Positions 17,213-26,477 of a DNA stretch of 64,000 nucleotides are shown one piece after another. A program made the position numbers and the translations under genes. Every line of letters starts with the position of its first letter. Within the stretch, counting starts at the first letter, position 1. Origin of the DNA: Sphingopyxis sp. QXT-31 (GTDB lineage: Bacteria > Pseudomonadota > Alphaproteobacteria > Sphingomonadales > Sphingomonadaceae); contig NZ_CP019449.1 of assembly GCF_001984035.1 (NCBI RefSeq), forward strand, positions 2,790,001-2,854,000, given 5' to 3'. The notes beneath the pieces are model-generated. The model had not been told where the DNA came from, did not search any database, and saw only the letters and a program-made list of their open reading frames with translations.

Positions 17213-17923
17213 ATGACGGCAACCATCGCGCTGGTCGACGACGACCGCAACATCCTGCAATCCTTGTCGATCGCGCTCCAGGCCGAGGGCTTCGTCACGC
17301 GCGTCTATTCAGACGGCGAGGCAGCGCTGAAGCCGCTGATCGACAATCCGCCCGACCTGGCGGTGTTCGATGTCAAGATGCCGCGCATGGACGGGCTCGA
17401 ACTGCTGCGCCGTCTGCGCGAAAAGAGCCAGCTGCCGGTGATCTTCCTGACCAGCAAGGACGACGAGATCGACGAGGCGCTGGGGCTCGCGATGGGCGCC
17501 GACGATTATATCGCCAAGCCCTTCTCACAGCGACTGGTGATCGCGCGCATTCGCGCGATCCTCCGCCGCGTCGAGCTCAACAAAAATGCGCCGGGCGACG
17601 AGGACGAGCCCGTCGCCGACCCGATCACCCGCGGGCGCCTCAGCATGGACCCCGCAAGGCACAAGGTCGAATGGGACGGCAAGGACGTGACGCTGACCGT
17701 CACCGAATTCCTGATCCTCGAAACGCTGGCGAGCCGCCCGGGCATCGTGCGCAGCCGCAACCAGCTGATGGACGCGGCCTATCAGGACGACGTCTATATC
17801 GACGACCGCACGATCGACAGCCACATCAAGCGCCTGCGCCGCAAGTTCCGCGAGGTCGACCCCGAATTCGACGCGATCGCGACGCTCTATGGGGCGGGCT
17901 ACCGTTTTGCCGACGAAGGCTGA
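17213..17923 (+). CDS. chvI: Two-component response regulator, ChvI/OmpR type
   Basis: A 236-residue regulator. The N-terminal receiver domain has the phosphoacceptor Asp53 ([11 protein letters not shown]), an acidic pocket (DDD at 9-11) and the conserved K near 105 (IAKPFSQR). The C-terminal winged helix of the OmpR family has [18 protein letters not shown]. ChvI with ChvG controls envelope, acid and symbiosis/virulence functions in alphaproteobacteria. GGAAAGAG precedes the ATG. The stop overlaps the kinase gene start by 35 bases, which indicates coupled translation. Confidence 0.95.
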   Translation: MTATIALVDDDRNILQSLSIALQAEGFVTRVYSDGEAALKPLIDNPPDLAVFDVKMPRMDGLELLRRLREKSQLPVIFLTSKDDEIDEALGLAMGADDYIAKPFSQRLVIARIRAILRRVELNKNAPGDEDEPVADPITRGRLSMDPARHKVEWDGKDVTLTVTEFLILETLASRPGIVRSRNQLMDAAYQDDVYIDDRTIDSHIKRLRRKFREVDPEFDAIATLYGAGYRFADEG

Positions 17924-19502
17924 TCTGGCGCGCGACGCCGAGGACCAGCCTTTGGTCTGGTCGGCGCGCTGGTCGCTGACGACGCGCATCCTGGCGGTCA
18001 ATATCGTCGCGATCGCGCTGCTTGCGGGCGGCTTTTTTTACCTCGACACCTATCGCAGCCGGCTGGTCGATACGCGCGTCGGGGTGATGGAGGATCAGCT
18101 CGCGCAGCTCGACGACGCGCTCGAGGCGGCGCGCCCCGACCAGCGCCAGCGACTGATCGACGCTTTCACCCGCGCGACCGCGTCGCGGCTGCGCTTCTAC
18201 GCCGCCGACGGCACGCGCCGCTACGACAGCTTCGACCATGGGCCGCCGACCTATACTTTGCGCGATCCCAATATCCAGCCGTGGAAGCGCGACGCCGCGC
18301 GCGCGATGGACCGCGGCATCGACTGGATCGTCGGCGCCCCCAATTATCCCGATTTCGAGGAGCCCGAAGTCGATCGCGGCGCCGCCTGGCCCGAGGTCGT
18401 GCAGACGCTGAAGAGCGGCGCCGGCACGACGCGCTTCCGCTACGCGCCAGAACGCACGCCTTTGCTGACCGCGACGCGGATCGTCGACCTCGACACGCCG
18501 CAGGTGATGCTGATGACGCTGAACGCGCGCGACATCACGCGCACCGTGCGCGCCGAGCGCTTCCGCCTCGCGGTGGTCGTCGCGATCGTGCTGCTGACCT
18601 CGGTGCTGCTCTCGCTCTTTCTCGCGCGCACGATCGTGCGGCCGCTGCGCAAGCTCGCGCGCGCCGCGGTGCGCGTGCGGCTGGGGCGCGCGCGCGAGGT
18701 CGTCGTGCCGCGCCTGCCGAGCCGCCGCGACGAGATCGGGACGCTCGCGCGTGCGCTCAGCGACATGACGCAGGCGCTGCGCGAACGCATCGACGCGGGC
18801 GAGCATTTCGCCGCCGACGTGACGCACGAGCTCAAGAACCCGATCGCTTCGGTGCGCTCGGCGATCGAGGGGCTGGGCCGCGTCAAGACCGACGAACAAC
18901 GCGCGCAATTGCTGGCCATTGCGGACGAGGATGTAAGGCGGCTCGACCGGCTGGTCACCGACATCAGCGACGCGAGCCGCATCGACGCGCAATTGTCGCG
19001 CACCAGTTTCGAGCCGATCGACGTCGGGCTGATGATCGAATCGATGCTCGCCTCGCGCGCGGCGCGGGCCGAGAGCAAGGACGTGCCGCAACCGCGCATC
19101 GCCTTCGCGCGCCCGCGCAAGGGCACGACGATGGTGATGGGTGATGGCCATCGGCTCGAACGCGTGATCGACAATGTCATCGACAATGCGATCAGCTTCT
19201 CGCCCCCCGGCGGGCTGGTCTGCGTGCGCGCGACGCGGCTGGGCAGCGACGTCCATATCGGGGTCGACGACGATGGCCCCGGCATCGAGCCCGCGCAGCG
19301 CGACGCCATTTTCCGCCGTTTCCACAGCGAGCGCCCCGACGGCGCCTTCGGCCGCCACAGCGGGCTCGGCCTCGCGATCGCGCGGACGATCGTCGAGGGG
19401 CACAGCGGCCATATCGCCGCGCGCGACCGTGACGACGGCCAGCCGGGCGCGAGCCTGCTGATCACCCTGCCCGCGGCGGAAGCGGCGAGTGGAGAGAATT
19501 GA
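17889..19502 (+). CDS. chvG: Sensor histidine kinase, ChvG type
   Basis: A 537-residue membrane kinase. It has membrane helices near residues 36-54 and 225-245 flanking a periplasmic sensor region, then a HAMP segment and the H-box [19 protein letters not shown] with phosphoacceptor His313. The ATPase domain contains [18 protein letters not shown] (N-box), DDDGPGIEP (G1) and [16 protein letters not shown] (G2). It phosphorylates ChvI. It begins inside the end of chvI, and hprK follows 45 bases after its stop, so all the genes to ptsH may be one unit. Confidence 0.95.
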   Translation: MGRATVLPTKADLARDAEDQPLVWSARWSLTTRILAVNIVAIALLAGGFFYLDTYRSRLVDTRVGVMEDQLAQLDDALEAARPDQRQRLIDAFTRATASRLRFYAADGTRRYDSFDHGPPTYTLRDPNIQPWKRDAARAMDRGIDWIVGAPNYPDFEEPEVDRGAAWPEVVQTLKSGAGTTRFRYAPERTPLLTATRIVDLDTPQVMLMTLNARDITRTVRAERFRLAVVVAIVLLTSVLLSLFLARTIVRPLRKLARAAVRVRLGRAREVVVPRLPSRRDEIGTLARALSDMTQALRERIDAGEHFAADVTHELKNPIASVRSAIEGLGRVKTDEQRAQLLAIADEDVRRLDRLVTDISDASRIDAQLSRTSFEPIDVGLMIESMLASRAARAESKDVPQPRIAFARPRKGTTMVMGDGHRLERVIDNVIDNAISFSPPGGLVCVRATRLGSDVHIGVDDDGPGIEPAQRDAIFRRFHSERPDGAFGRHSGLGLAIARTIVEGHSGHIAARDRDDGQPGASLLITLPAAEAASGEN

Positions 19503-19547
19503 TCGTCGGCTTGCAGCCGTGCTGACACGCCGGTAAGCCTCTCCGCC

Positions 19548-19994
19548 ATGCTGCCGCGCCGGACCGCACTCGATATCGTCAATATCCACGCCAGCTGCGT
19601 CGCAGCGGGCAGCCGCGGCATCTTGATCCTCGGCGCGTCGGGACAGGGCAAGTCCGACCTCGCGCTGCGGCTGATCGACCGCGGCGCGCGGCTGGTCGCC
19701 GACGACCGCTGCGACATCTGGTTCGACCGCGGCCGCCTGTGGTGCCGCCCGCCCGCGAAGCTCGCGGGCAAGATGGAGGTGCGCGGGATCGGCATCGTCG
19801 ACCAGCCCTTCGTCGCGCCGGTCCCGCTCGCGCTCGCGGTGCGCCTCAGCGAGCGCCCCGAGCGCATGCCGCCTGCGAACCAGAGCGAGACGGTCGCGGG
19901 GCATGCCCTGCCCGCGCTGCTGCTCGCGGGATTCGAGGCGTCGGCGCCGATCAAGGTGCTGATGGCGCTCGACCGACTGGGTATGGCATCATGA
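19548..19994 (+). CDS. hprK: HPr kinase/phosphorylase (short, C-terminal domain form)
   Basis: A 148-residue protein with only the catalytic C-terminal domain of HprK, as is usual in alphaproteobacteria; Gram-positive HprK has about 310 residues. The P-loop GASGQGKS lies at residues 29-36, and GKMEVRGIGIVD is the HprK signature. It phosphorylates the regulatory serine of HPr using ATP. The stop overlaps the rapZ start (ATGA). Located between chvG and the PTS genes. Confidence 0.95.
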   Translation: MLPRRTALDIVNIHASCVAAGSRGILILGASGQGKSDLALRLIDRGARLVADDRCDIWFDRGRLWCRPPAKLAGKMEVRGIGIVDQPFVAPVPLALAVRLSERPERMPPANQSETVAGHALPALLLAGFEASAPIKVLMALDRLGMAS

Positions 19995-20929
19995 GCGACG
20001 ACGGCCAGCGCCTGCTGCTCGTCACCGGCCTCTCGGGCGCGGGCAAGTCGACGGTGCTGAAAGTACTCGAGGATCTGGGCTGGGAGGTCGTCGACAATCT
20101 GCCGCCCGCGCTGCTCGACGCCTTGCTCGCAGCGCCCGCGGGAAAGGGGCGCGAGGGCCGCCCGCTCGCGATCGGCATCGACAGCCGGAGCCGCGGCTTC
20201 AAGCCCGCGCCGCTGGTCAAGCGGATGAAGGAATTGCGCGAGGCGGGCGGGCGCGACATCGACACGCTCTTCCTCGACTGCGCGGGCGCCGAGCTCGAAC
20301 GCCGCTTCTCCGAGACGCGGCGGCGCCATCCGATGGCCGAGGACCGTCCCGCCGCCGACGGCATCGCGCGCGAGCGCGAGACGATGGAGCCGCTCCGCCG
20401 CTGGGCGCAGCACGTCATCGACACCACCAATTACTCGAGCAACGATTTGCAGCAGGAAGTGCGGCAGCGCTTCGGCGAGGCAGGGACCGACGAGCCCGTG
20501 CTGAGCGTGCTGAGCTTCGGCTTCGCGCGCGGGTTGCCGCGCAACGCCGACCTGGTGTTCGACATGCGGTACCTGCGCAACCCGCATTGGGACCCGGCGC
20601 TCAAACCCGGCACCGGGCTCGACCCTGCGGTCGCCGCCTATGTGATGGCCGACCCCGCCTATGCGGCGACCATCGCGCAGATCGAGTCGCTGCTGCTCGC
20701 GCTCCTCCCGCGCTACCGCGCCGAGGGGAAGAGCTATGTCACCATCGCCTTCGGGTGCACCGGCGGGCGCCACCGCTCGGTCCATGTCGCCGAACGTGTG
20801 GCCGCTACGCTACGCGCAGCGGGTCATGCGCCGACGGTGACCCACCGCAACCTTGACTCCGCCCCGCAAGATGGGCTTGAGGGCAAGCCCCCGTCCGCGT
20901 CTCCCGCATCCGGCGGCAAACAGATATAA
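19991..20929 (+). CDS. rapZ: RNase adapter protein RapZ (YvcJ family)
   Basis: A 312-residue NTP-binding protein. The P-loop GLSGAGKS lies at residues 13-20; then LEDLGWEVVDNLP, DTTNYSSNDLQQEV and the C-terminal FGCTGGRHRSVHVAERV, all RapZ/YvcJ signatures. In Escherichia coli RapZ guides RNase E to GlmZ; in alphaproteobacteria the role is less known, but it is genetically linked to the PTS as here. The ATG at 19991 overlaps the hprK stop by four bases, which settles the start. Confidence 0.95.
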   Translation: MSDDGQRLLLVTGLSGAGKSTVLKVLEDLGWEVVDNLPPALLDALLAAPAGKGREGRPLAIGIDSRSRGFKPAPLVKRMKELREAGGRDIDTLFLDCAGAELERRFSETRRRHPMAEDRPAADGIARERETMEPLRRWAQHVIDTTNYSSNDLQQEVRQRFGEAGTDEPVLSVLSFGFARGLPRNADLVFDMRYLRNPHWDPALKPGTGLDPAVAAYVMADPAYAATIAQIESLLLALLPRYRAEGKSYVTIAFGCTGGRHRSVHVAERVAATLRAAGHAPTVTHRNLDSAPQDGLEGKPPSASPASGGKQI

Positions 20930-20942
20930 GGGTCTCGACTGC

Positions 20943-21371
20943 ATGGGCACCGACAAGGCATTGCCGCTTCTTGGAATGGTATTGGTGACCCATGGCCGCC
21001 TCGCCGAGGAAATGGTGACCGCGATGGAGCATGTCGTCGGGCCGCAGCGCGCGATCGCGACGGTGTGCATCGGCCCCAACGACAATATGGAGATGCGGCG
21101 CAAGGAAATCGCCGACGCGATCCATAAGGTCGACGAGGGCCGCGGCGTCATCATGCTGACCGACCTGTTCGGCGGCACGCCGTCGAACCTCGCGATCAGC
21201 CTGCTCGACGCCGGGCGCACCGAGGTGATCGCGGGCGTGAACCTGCCGATGCTGATCCGCCTCGAAAGCGCGCGCAAGACCATGGAACTCCGCCCGGCGG
21301 TGATCGCCGCGAAAGAGGCGGGGCAGAAATATATCTCCGTCGCATCCGAAATGCTGGGGGTGGGCCCATGA
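20943..21371 (+). CDS. PTS system EIIA component, mannose type
   Basis: A 142-residue phosphocarrier. The phosphoacceptor is His17 in MVLVTHGRLAEEM, and the family motif LTDLFGGTPSNLAI follows. No EIIB, EIIC or EIID partner is nearby, so this is probably a regulatory rather than transport EIIA (often called PtsM or ManX in alphaproteobacteria). Start at the ATG at 20943, 13 bases after the rapZ stop; the longer upstream frame lies within rapZ. Its stop overlaps the HPr start by four bases. Confidence 0.94.
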   Translation: MGTDKALPLLGMVLVTHGRLAEEMVTAMEHVVGPQRAIATVCIGPNDNMEMRRKEIADAIHKVDEGRGVIMLTDLFGGTPSNLAISLLDAGRTEVIAGVNLPMLIRLESARKTMELRPAVIAAKEAGQKYISVASEMLGVGP

Positions 21372-21646
21372 ATGAAACGAGCGAGACGGTCGAGATCACC
21401 AACCAGCGCGGCCTCCACGCGCGCGCGAGCGCCAAGTTCGTGACCTTCGTCAGCCGCCTGCCCGAGACCGTGTCGGTCGAGGTCGAAAAGGGCGGGTCGC
21501 GGGTCAACGGCACCTCGATCATGGGGCTGATGATGCTGGGCGCCGCGAAGGGCGATTCGATCACCATCCACACGAAGGGCGACGGCGCCGACGCGGCGCT
21601 GCTCAAGCTGGTCGGGCTGGTCAAGGACAGCTTCGGCGAGGATTGA
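21368..21646 (+). CDS. ptsH: Phosphocarrier protein HPr
   Basis: A 92-residue HPr. The EI-dependent phosphorylation site is His17 (NQRGLHARASAKFV). The regulatory serine, Ser50, lies in VNGTSIMGLMMLGAA and is the target of the HPr kinase encoded 1.4 kb upstream. It begins with ATG overlapping the EIIA stop. Enzyme I is not in this window. This completes a regulatory phosphorelay in one operon. Confidence 0.96.
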   Translation: MNETSETVEITNQRGLHARASAKFVTFVSRLPETVSVEVEKGGSRVNGTSIMGLMMLGAAKGDSITIHTKGDGADAALLKLVGLVKDSFGED

Positions 21647-21650
21647 CGGC

Positions 21651-22469
21651 ATGACCCAGACGGGCCGCCGCTCCCGCATCGAGAGTTTTTCCAACCCGCT
21701 GGTCAAGCGGATGCGGCTGCTGCGCGAAAAGCGGCATCGCCGCGCCGAGGGGCTGTTCCTCGCCGAGGGGCTGCGCATCGCGACCGAGGCGCGCGACGCG
21801 GGGGTGCTGCCGAAGTGGCTGTTCCTTGCCGAAGAGGGCGCTGCGCATCCGCTGGCGCAGGCGCTGGTGAGCGCGACGCTGGCGAGCGGCGGCGAGGTGA
21901 TCGACACCACGCCCGCGATCCTGTCGAAGCTGTCGGGCAAGGAAAACGCGCAGGCGATCGTCGCGATCTACGCCGAGCCGAAGACCTTGCTGACCGACCT
22001 CGACCGCAATACCGCGCCGATCTGGCTGGTCGCCGAGCGGCTGCGCGATCCGGGCAATCTCGGCACGATGCTGCGCACCGGCGACGCGGTCGGCGCGGGC
22101 GGGCTGATCCTGCTAGGCGAATCTACCGACCCCTATGGCGTCGAGGCGGTGCGCGCCAGCATGGGGGCAATCTTCACTCAGCGGCTGGTGCAGGCCGAGT
22201 GGGACGATTTCCTCCCCTGGCTGCGCGGCGGACCGGGACAGCTCGTCGCGACCTGGCTGGGCGAGGATACGGTCGACTATCAGGCGGTGCGCTACGCGGC
22301 GCCGACCTTCGTCCTCGTCGGCAACGAATCGCAGGGCATGCCCGAGGCCTATGCCGCGGCCGCCGATATGCGCGTGAAGATGCCGATGATGGGCAAGGCC
22401 GACAGCCTAAACGCCGCAGTCGCGGCGGCGGTGATGGCCTATGAGGTGCTGAACCAGCGGCGGAACTGA
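21651..22469 (+). CDS. TrmH family (SpoU) RNA 2'-O-methyltransferase
   Basis: A 272-residue protein. The N-terminal substrate-binding part (NPLVKRMRLLREKRHRRAEG) precedes the SPOUT domain, whose knot motifs are LRDPGNLGTMLRTGDAVGA, LVGNESQGMPEAYAAAAD and MPMMGKADSLNAAVAAAVMA. It uses S-adenosylmethionine to methylate a ribose in rRNA or tRNA; the exact target cannot be told. It starts five bases after the ptsH stop. Confidence 0.93.
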   Translation: MTQTGRRSRIESFSNPLVKRMRLLREKRHRRAEGLFLAEGLRIATEARDAGVLPKWLFLAEEGAAHPLAQALVSATLASGGEVIDTTPAILSKLSGKENAQAIVAIYAEPKTLLTDLDRNTAPIWLVAERLRDPGNLGTMLRTGDAVGAGGLILLGESTDPYGVEAVRASMGAIFTQRLVQAEWDDFLPWLRGGPGQLVATWLGEDTVDYQAVRYAAPTFVLVGNESQGMPEAYAAAADMRVKMPMMGKADSLNAAVAAAVMAYEVLNQRRN

Positions 22470-22541
22470 ACGGCAGCCACGGGGCGCATTCAGCATAGCG
22501 CCAGCAGCGCGCAACTACACCGTCCCCTCTTCCGTTCGTGG

Positions 22542-22595
22542 CGAGCGAAGTCGAGACACGCGAGCACCGCGCCAGACGCATCTCGACTGCGCTCG
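22542..22595. repeat. Short inverted repeat (CGAGCGAAGTCGAGA type)
   Basis: CGAGCGAAGTCGAGA at 22542 pairs with TCTCGACTGCGCTCG at 22581 across about 25 bases. It lies in the 153-bp gap upstream of the META lipoprotein gene. It resembles the dispersed intergenic palindromes common in sphingomonads. Confidence 0.6.
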
Positions 22596-22622
22596 ATGCA
22601 AAGGGGTTTTGGAGAGACGACC

Positions 22623-23333
22623 ATGTTCAAACCGCTCGCCGCACTGATGCTGAGCCTCGCCCTCGCCGCCTGCGTCCCGACCGCCGACGCGCCGCAGACC
22701 CCCGGCACCCCGCCCGCCGCGAGCTATTTCGCGCTCGGCACCGAGCCCGGCTGGACGCTCGAGATCACGCAAGGCCTGCTTAATTACGACGGCGACTATG
22801 GCGATACCAAGATTCTGGTCCCAAACCCGGGCGCGCGGCCGAGCTTCAACGGCGAGCGTTACGTCACCCAGCGGCTGACCGTCGACATCACGCACGGCGA
22901 ATGCAGCGACGGGATGAGCGACCGGCGCTATCGCGACAAGGTGACGCTAACCGCCGACGGCAAGACGGTGACGGGCTGCGGCGGCGGCATATTGCCGCCC
23001 ACCGAGCTTGCGGGCACCAACTGGAGTTTCGTGTCGATCGGCGGCGTCGCGGTGGCGAAGGACCGGCCGACGTCGTTGGTGTTCGAGGCTGGACGGCTGA
23101 GCGGCAGCGCGGGGTGCAACCGCTTTTCGGGCAGCTACGAGCGCGCGGATGGCATGCTGACCGCCGGACCGCTGATGGCGACCAAGATGGCGTGCCCGGG
23201 CGCGGGCATGACGCAGGAGAACGCCTTCTTCGAACTGATGCGCGGGCCGGTGAGCCTCGACTTCCCGAGCGACGGCACACTGATCCTGACCGGCGCCGAG
23301 GGACGCACGGCGGTGCTGAAGCGAGTGATCTAG
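22623..23333 (+). CDS. META-domain lipoprotein (HslJ-like)
   Basis: A 236-residue lipoprotein. The signal MFKPLAALMLSLALAACVP carries the lipobox LAAC, and the ATG at 22623 follows GGAGAG. The first half (YFALGTEPGWTLEIT...GKTVTGCGGG) resembles the COG3650-type domain. The second half is a META domain: LAGTNWSFVSIGG, AGCNRFSGSYERADGMLTAG, MACPGAGMTQENAFF. META/HslJ proteins are tied to heat shock, secretion and novobiocin resistance. Probably anchored in the outer membrane or the periplasmic face. Molecular role unknown. Confidence 0.88.
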   Translation: MFKPLAALMLSLALAACVPTADAPQTPGTPPAASYFALGTEPGWTLEITQGLLNYDGDYGDTKILVPNPGARPSFNGERYVTQRLTVDITHGECSDGMSDRRYRDKVTLTADGKTVTGCGGGILPPTELAGTNWSFVSIGGVAVAKDRPTSLVFEAGRLSGSAGCNRFSGSYERADGMLTAGPLMATKMACPGAGMTQENAFFELMRGPVSLDFPSDGTLILTGAEGRTAVLKRVI

Positions 23334-23371
23334 AAAGCGGCGATCTAGATCGTCGCATTTATCACAATGCC

Positions 23372-23550
23372 GTCATTCCCGCGAAGGCGGGAATCCAGCT
23401 TTCTCCTTCTTTGTGTTCTTTGCGCCTTTGCGTGAGATTATTTTGAGTCACGCAAAGGCGCAAAGAACGCAAAGGGTGTTGGGGTCAGCCGTCGGTGCCA
23501 AGCGGTCGACGAAACGAAGAAAGCTGGATTCCCGCCTTCGCGGGAATGAC
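23372..23550. repeat. Long nested inverted-repeat element
   Basis: A perfect 33-bp inverted repeat frames the element: GTCATTCCCGCGAAGGCGGG at 23372, its complement ending at 23550. A second, inner inverted repeat is built on TTCTTTGCGCCTTTGCGTGA and TCACGCAAAGGCGCAAAGAA. The outer arms themselves contain CCCGCgaaGGCGGG hairpins. It sits between the convergent META-lipoprotein and rmuC genes and probably ends transcription from both sides. Confidence 0.85.
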
Positions 23551-23559
23551 GAAGCGGGG

Positions 23560-24912
23560 CTACTCCCCGTCGTTGACCGCCGCCGGGGCGCTGGCCAGCT
23601 TGGCAAGCGGACGCGACGTCTGTTCGGCCACCGGCAGCACCGCGATCTCCTTGTCGCCGGTCTCGATATCGAGGGCCTCAAAGCGCCGCGCCTGCGTCAG
23701 CACTTGGCTTTCGAAGCTGCCGACGAAGGCGTTATACGCGCCCGTCGCCTGGTCGAGATTTTTGCCGACGCGGGCGATATGCGACCCCATCACCGACATG
23801 CGCGCATAAAGCTCTTTCCCAAGCGCGGCGATCTCGCGCGCCTGTCCGGCGAGCTTTTCCTGCCGCCACACCGCGGCGACGGTGCGCGCGATCGCGATGA
23901 GGTTGGTCGGGGTCGCGAGCAGTACCTTGCGGTCGAAGGCATAGTCCCAGAGGCCGGCGTCGTGGTCGAGCGCCGCGGCGAGGAAATGTTCGCCGGGCAC
24001 GAACATCACGACATAATCGGGGGTGTCGTCGAACTGGTTCCAATAGCTTTTGGCGCCGAGCGTGTTGACATGCGCCTTCATCGCCGCGGCGTGCGCGGCG
24101 AGATGCGCCGCCTTTTCGCTCTCATCGACCGCGCCGAACGCATCTTGGTACGCGTTGAGCGACACCTTTGCGTCGATCACCAGATTTTGCCCGCCGGGGA
24201 CGCGCACGACGACGTCGGGGCGGAGACGCCCGCCGTCGCCGTCCACGACGCTGACCTCGGTCTGGAAATCGGCATGTTCGGAAAGCCCGCAGCTTTCGAG
24301 CACGTTGCGGAGCTGCTGCTCACCCCAGCGCCCGCGTGCCTTGGGGGCGTTGCGCAGCGCATTGACCAGCTTCGCCGCCTCGCTCGACACGCGTTCGGTG
24401 CCCGCGCGCATCGATTCGATCTGGCCATGGAGGAGGCCGAAGGCGTCGCGCCGCTCGGCCTCGACCTTGCCGACCGCTTCCTCATATTTCTGGAGCCGCT
24501 CGTGCACGGGGTTCAGCAGCGCCTTCAAATTCTGCCCCGCGCTCTCCTCGCTCTGGCGGAAGCGCGCGTCGGCGCGTTCGAGAAAGGCCTTTTGCGCCTC
24601 GCCGAGCATCGTCTGGCCGACCTCGCGGAACTGCGCGGTGAGCGCGGCCTGCGCGTCCTTCAATTGTGCGATCTGCGCCGCATGCGCTTCATCGCGGGCG
24701 CGCTGTTCGCTGACCAGCCCCGCGAGCTGGAGATCGGCCGCCTTGCGCGCCTCGGCCTCGGCGGCGAGGTCGGTCACCGCACTCTTGAACCGCTCGGTCA
24801 GGCTGTCGCGCTCGGCCTTGAGCGCCCCCGCCTGCCGCCCCGCAAAAAGCCAGCCGATCAGCCCCCCGATTGCGAGGGCGGCAAGGGCGAGCAGAAGCGA
24901 GAGCGGGTCCAT
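23560..24912 (-). CDS. rmuC: DNA recombination protein RmuC
   Basis: A 450-residue protein. The N-terminal membrane helix (PLSLLLALAALAIGGLIGWLF) is followed by a long coiled coil (residues 30-170). The nuclease-like RmuC domain has RGRWGEQQLRNVLESCGL, RPDVVVRVPGGQNLVIDAKV and YVVMFVPGEHFLAAAL. RmuC limits certain DNA rearrangements in Escherichia coli. The ATG at 24912 was chosen because the family starts with this membrane helix; the longer frame runs into upstream non-coding sequence. The C-terminal 30 residues are variable. Confidence 0.94.
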   Translation of the reverse strand: MDPLSLLLALAALAIGGLIGWLFAGRQAGALKAERDSLTERFKSAVTDLAAEAEARKAADLQLAGLVSEQRARDEAHAAQIAQLKDAQAALTAQFREVGQTMLGEAQKAFLERADARFRQSEESAGQNLKALLNPVHERLQKYEEAVGKVEAERRDAFGLLHGQIESMRAGTERVSSEAAKLVNALRNAPKARGRWGEQQLRNVLESCGLSEHADFQTEVSVVDGDGGRLRPDVVVRVPGGQNLVIDAKVSLNAYQDAFGAVDESEKAAHLAAHAAAMKAHVNTLGAKSYWNQFDDTPDYVVMFVPGEHFLAAALDHDAGLWDYAFDRKVLLATPTNLIAIARTVAAVWRQEKLAGQAREIAALGKELYARMSVMGSHIARVGKNLDQATGAYNAFVGSFESQVLTQARRFEALDIETGDKEIAVLPVAEQTSRPLAKLASAPAAVNDGE

Positions 24913-24953
24913 GCGCGGAACATAGGACGAACGCCGGGCGCTTGACCAGCGGA

Positions 24954-25355
24954 TTATTTCTTGGCGAAGGGGTCGTCGCGGTCGGCCGTGAGAATGCCGT
25001 CGATCATCTTCGTCAGCGCGGCGACCTTCTTTTCGGGATGCGCCGGAGTCTCGCATGTGTTCGAAAGCCGCGTCTCGCTGCCGTCGGCGTTCGCCGCCTC
25101 GATCACCGTGTGGCAGAGATAGCCCGTGCCGCTGCCGTCATGGATGAACCACTGGACATGGTCGTCGTCCATCTCGCGCGCCTCGACCGTGCGGTCCTCG
25201 GCACCCTCGAGGCTGCCCGCCGGATAGCCGCGGTTGACGAGATGGCTGCGCACCTCGCCCGCGGTGAGCTTGTAGGTTGCCGGACTGCTCCCGGCTTCGC
25301 TGCTGCATGCGGTTAGCGTGGCAAGCGCAAACATCGCCAGCAAATGCGTTTTCAT
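24954..25355 (-). CDS. Small putative lipoprotein
   Basis: A 133-residue protein. The chosen ATG (25355) follows GGGGGA and gives the signal MKTHLLAMFALATLTAC with the lipobox LTAC; an ATG five codons earlier is possible. The mature part has TYKLTAGEVRSHLVNRGY and two further cysteines (GYLCHTV and SNTCETP). I recognise no family. It follows at 41 bases from rmuC, on the same strand and upstream of it. Confidence 0.75.
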   Translation of the reverse strand: MKTHLLAMFALATLTACSSEAGSSPATYKLTAGEVRSHLVNRGYPAGSLEGAEDRTVEAREMDDDHVQWFIHDGSGTGYLCHTVIEAANADGSETRLSNTCETPAHPEKKVAALTKMIDGILTADRDDPFAKK

Positions 25356-25421
25356 TTTCCCGTCCCCCATGAAAATGACGGGGACGGCCCTAGCGCATCG
25401 CGGTTAGCGCCGCGTTAAGCG

Positions 25422-25865
25422 TCAGGCGAAGTCGCTCGCGACGTCGAGCTCGCGCACGCGGCGCTTCTGCCGCGCGGCATCGACGAGGCGGCGCAGTTCC
25501 TCGCGCCGTTCGACCGCGCGCTCGATATAAGGCATGACGAGCGCGCCCTCGCGCGTCGTTTCGTCGGACGAATCCACGCTGATCGTGCCCATCCCCGCCC
25601 ATTGATTGACGAGCGTGAAGTCGAGTCGGATGTCCTTGACGCGGTAGAGTTCGATCTCGTCGATGCTCTTAACGAAAATGCCCTTGCGCAGGATCAGCCG
25701 GTCCTCGGTCACCTCATAGGTGACCATCAGATTGTGCACCCAGATCGCGGCGATGATGATGAGGCCGACCCCGACGAGGCAGAGCAGCAGGGTCAGCCAG
25801 CCGAGCAGGGTGCCGCGCAGCCAGCCCCAGGTCGAGGAACGGAAGCGGTCGAGGATTTCGGGCAC
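25422..25865 (-). CDS. Bacterial PH (YdbT-like) domain membrane protein
   Basis: A 147-residue protein. Two membrane helices near residues 14-45 (GWLTLLLCLVGVGLIIIAAI) precede a bacterial PH domain: YEVTEDRLILRKGIFVKSID, then EIELYRVKDIRLDFTL and GTISVDSSDE. The C-terminus is a charged helix. The GTG start at 25865 has AAGGAG eight bases upstream, which decides the start; the longer open frame reads through the neighbouring gene in another phase. Function unknown; such proteins are peripheral membrane factors. Confidence 0.85.
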   Translation of the reverse strand: MPEILDRFRSSTWGWLRGTLLGWLTLLLCLVGVGLIIIAAIWVHNLMVTYEVTEDRLILRKGIFVKSIDEIELYRVKDIRLDFTLVNQWAGMGTISVDSSDETTREGALVMPYIERAVERREELRRLVDAARQKRRVRELDVASDFA

Positions 25866-25888
25866 GGCACTCTCCTTCGATCGAAAAC

Positions 25889-26461
25889 CTATAGCAGGTA
25901 AATCACCACATAGCGCGCGACGAGCGCGGCGAGCAGCAGCGCGCTCCACCGCGGGCTCTTGACCCACATCGCCGCGACCATCAGCGCGACGAGGATCAGC
26001 GTCATGATCCACGCGAGCGGACGCGCGAGGTTCGCGGCGAGATCGGGCTGCGCGAGATAATAGCCGAGTTGCGCCGCGAGCAGGATCAGCAGCAGCCCGA
26101 GGACGATCCGCCGCACGCGGAAATAATGGACGTCGAGGTCGGCGAACCCCTCGGGGTGCGAGGGGAAGACCAGCCGAGCCGCGAGGAAATAGAGGCTGGC
26201 GAAACCCGCGACCGCCATCAGCGTCGTGTTCGACACTGCGATGTCGCCCCGCGCCGCCCACGCCGCGCTCCAGAAGGAGAGAAGGTCGAGCATCACGAAC
26301 ACCGCGAGCAGCGGGGTCAGCCAGCCGATCGCGAACCGTTCGCGCTCGGCCTCGGCGGCGAAGCGCGCCTCGATCGCGCGCCCGAGCCCGCCGAGCAGTT
26401 CGACCATCGAAAGGCCGAGCAGCAAGCTGTAGAGCGCAAAGACGAACTCGAAATCGCTCAT
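25889..26461 (-). CDS. Multi-pass membrane protein, unknown function
   Basis: A 190-residue protein with about five or six membrane helices, for example FVFALYSLLLGLSMVELLGG, LTPLLAVFVMLDLLSFWSAA, VLGLLLILLAAQLGYYL and WIMTLILVALMVAAMW. Conserved-looking polar bits are FPSHPEGFADLDVHYF and YFRVRR. ATG at 26461 with AGAGGT upstream. It precedes the PH-domain gene by 23 bases on the same strand, so they may be an operon. No domain recognised. Confidence 0.8.
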   Translation of the reverse strand: MSDFEFVFALYSLLLGLSMVELLGGLGRAIEARFAAEAERERFAIGWLTPLLAVFVMLDLLSFWSAAWAARGDIAVSNTTLMAVAGFASLYFLAARLVFPSHPEGFADLDVHYFRVRRIVLGLLLILLAAQLGYYLAQPDLAANLARPLAWIMTLILVALMVAAMWVKSPRWSALLLAALVARYVVIYLL

Positions 26462-26477
26462 GCCGACCTCTAACATC

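Noticed and set aside
20853..20942. A longer start for the EIIA gene inside rapZ.
   Set aside because: The extra residues are Arg/Pro-rich and unlike EIIA; the ATG at 20943 begins at the family's N-terminus.
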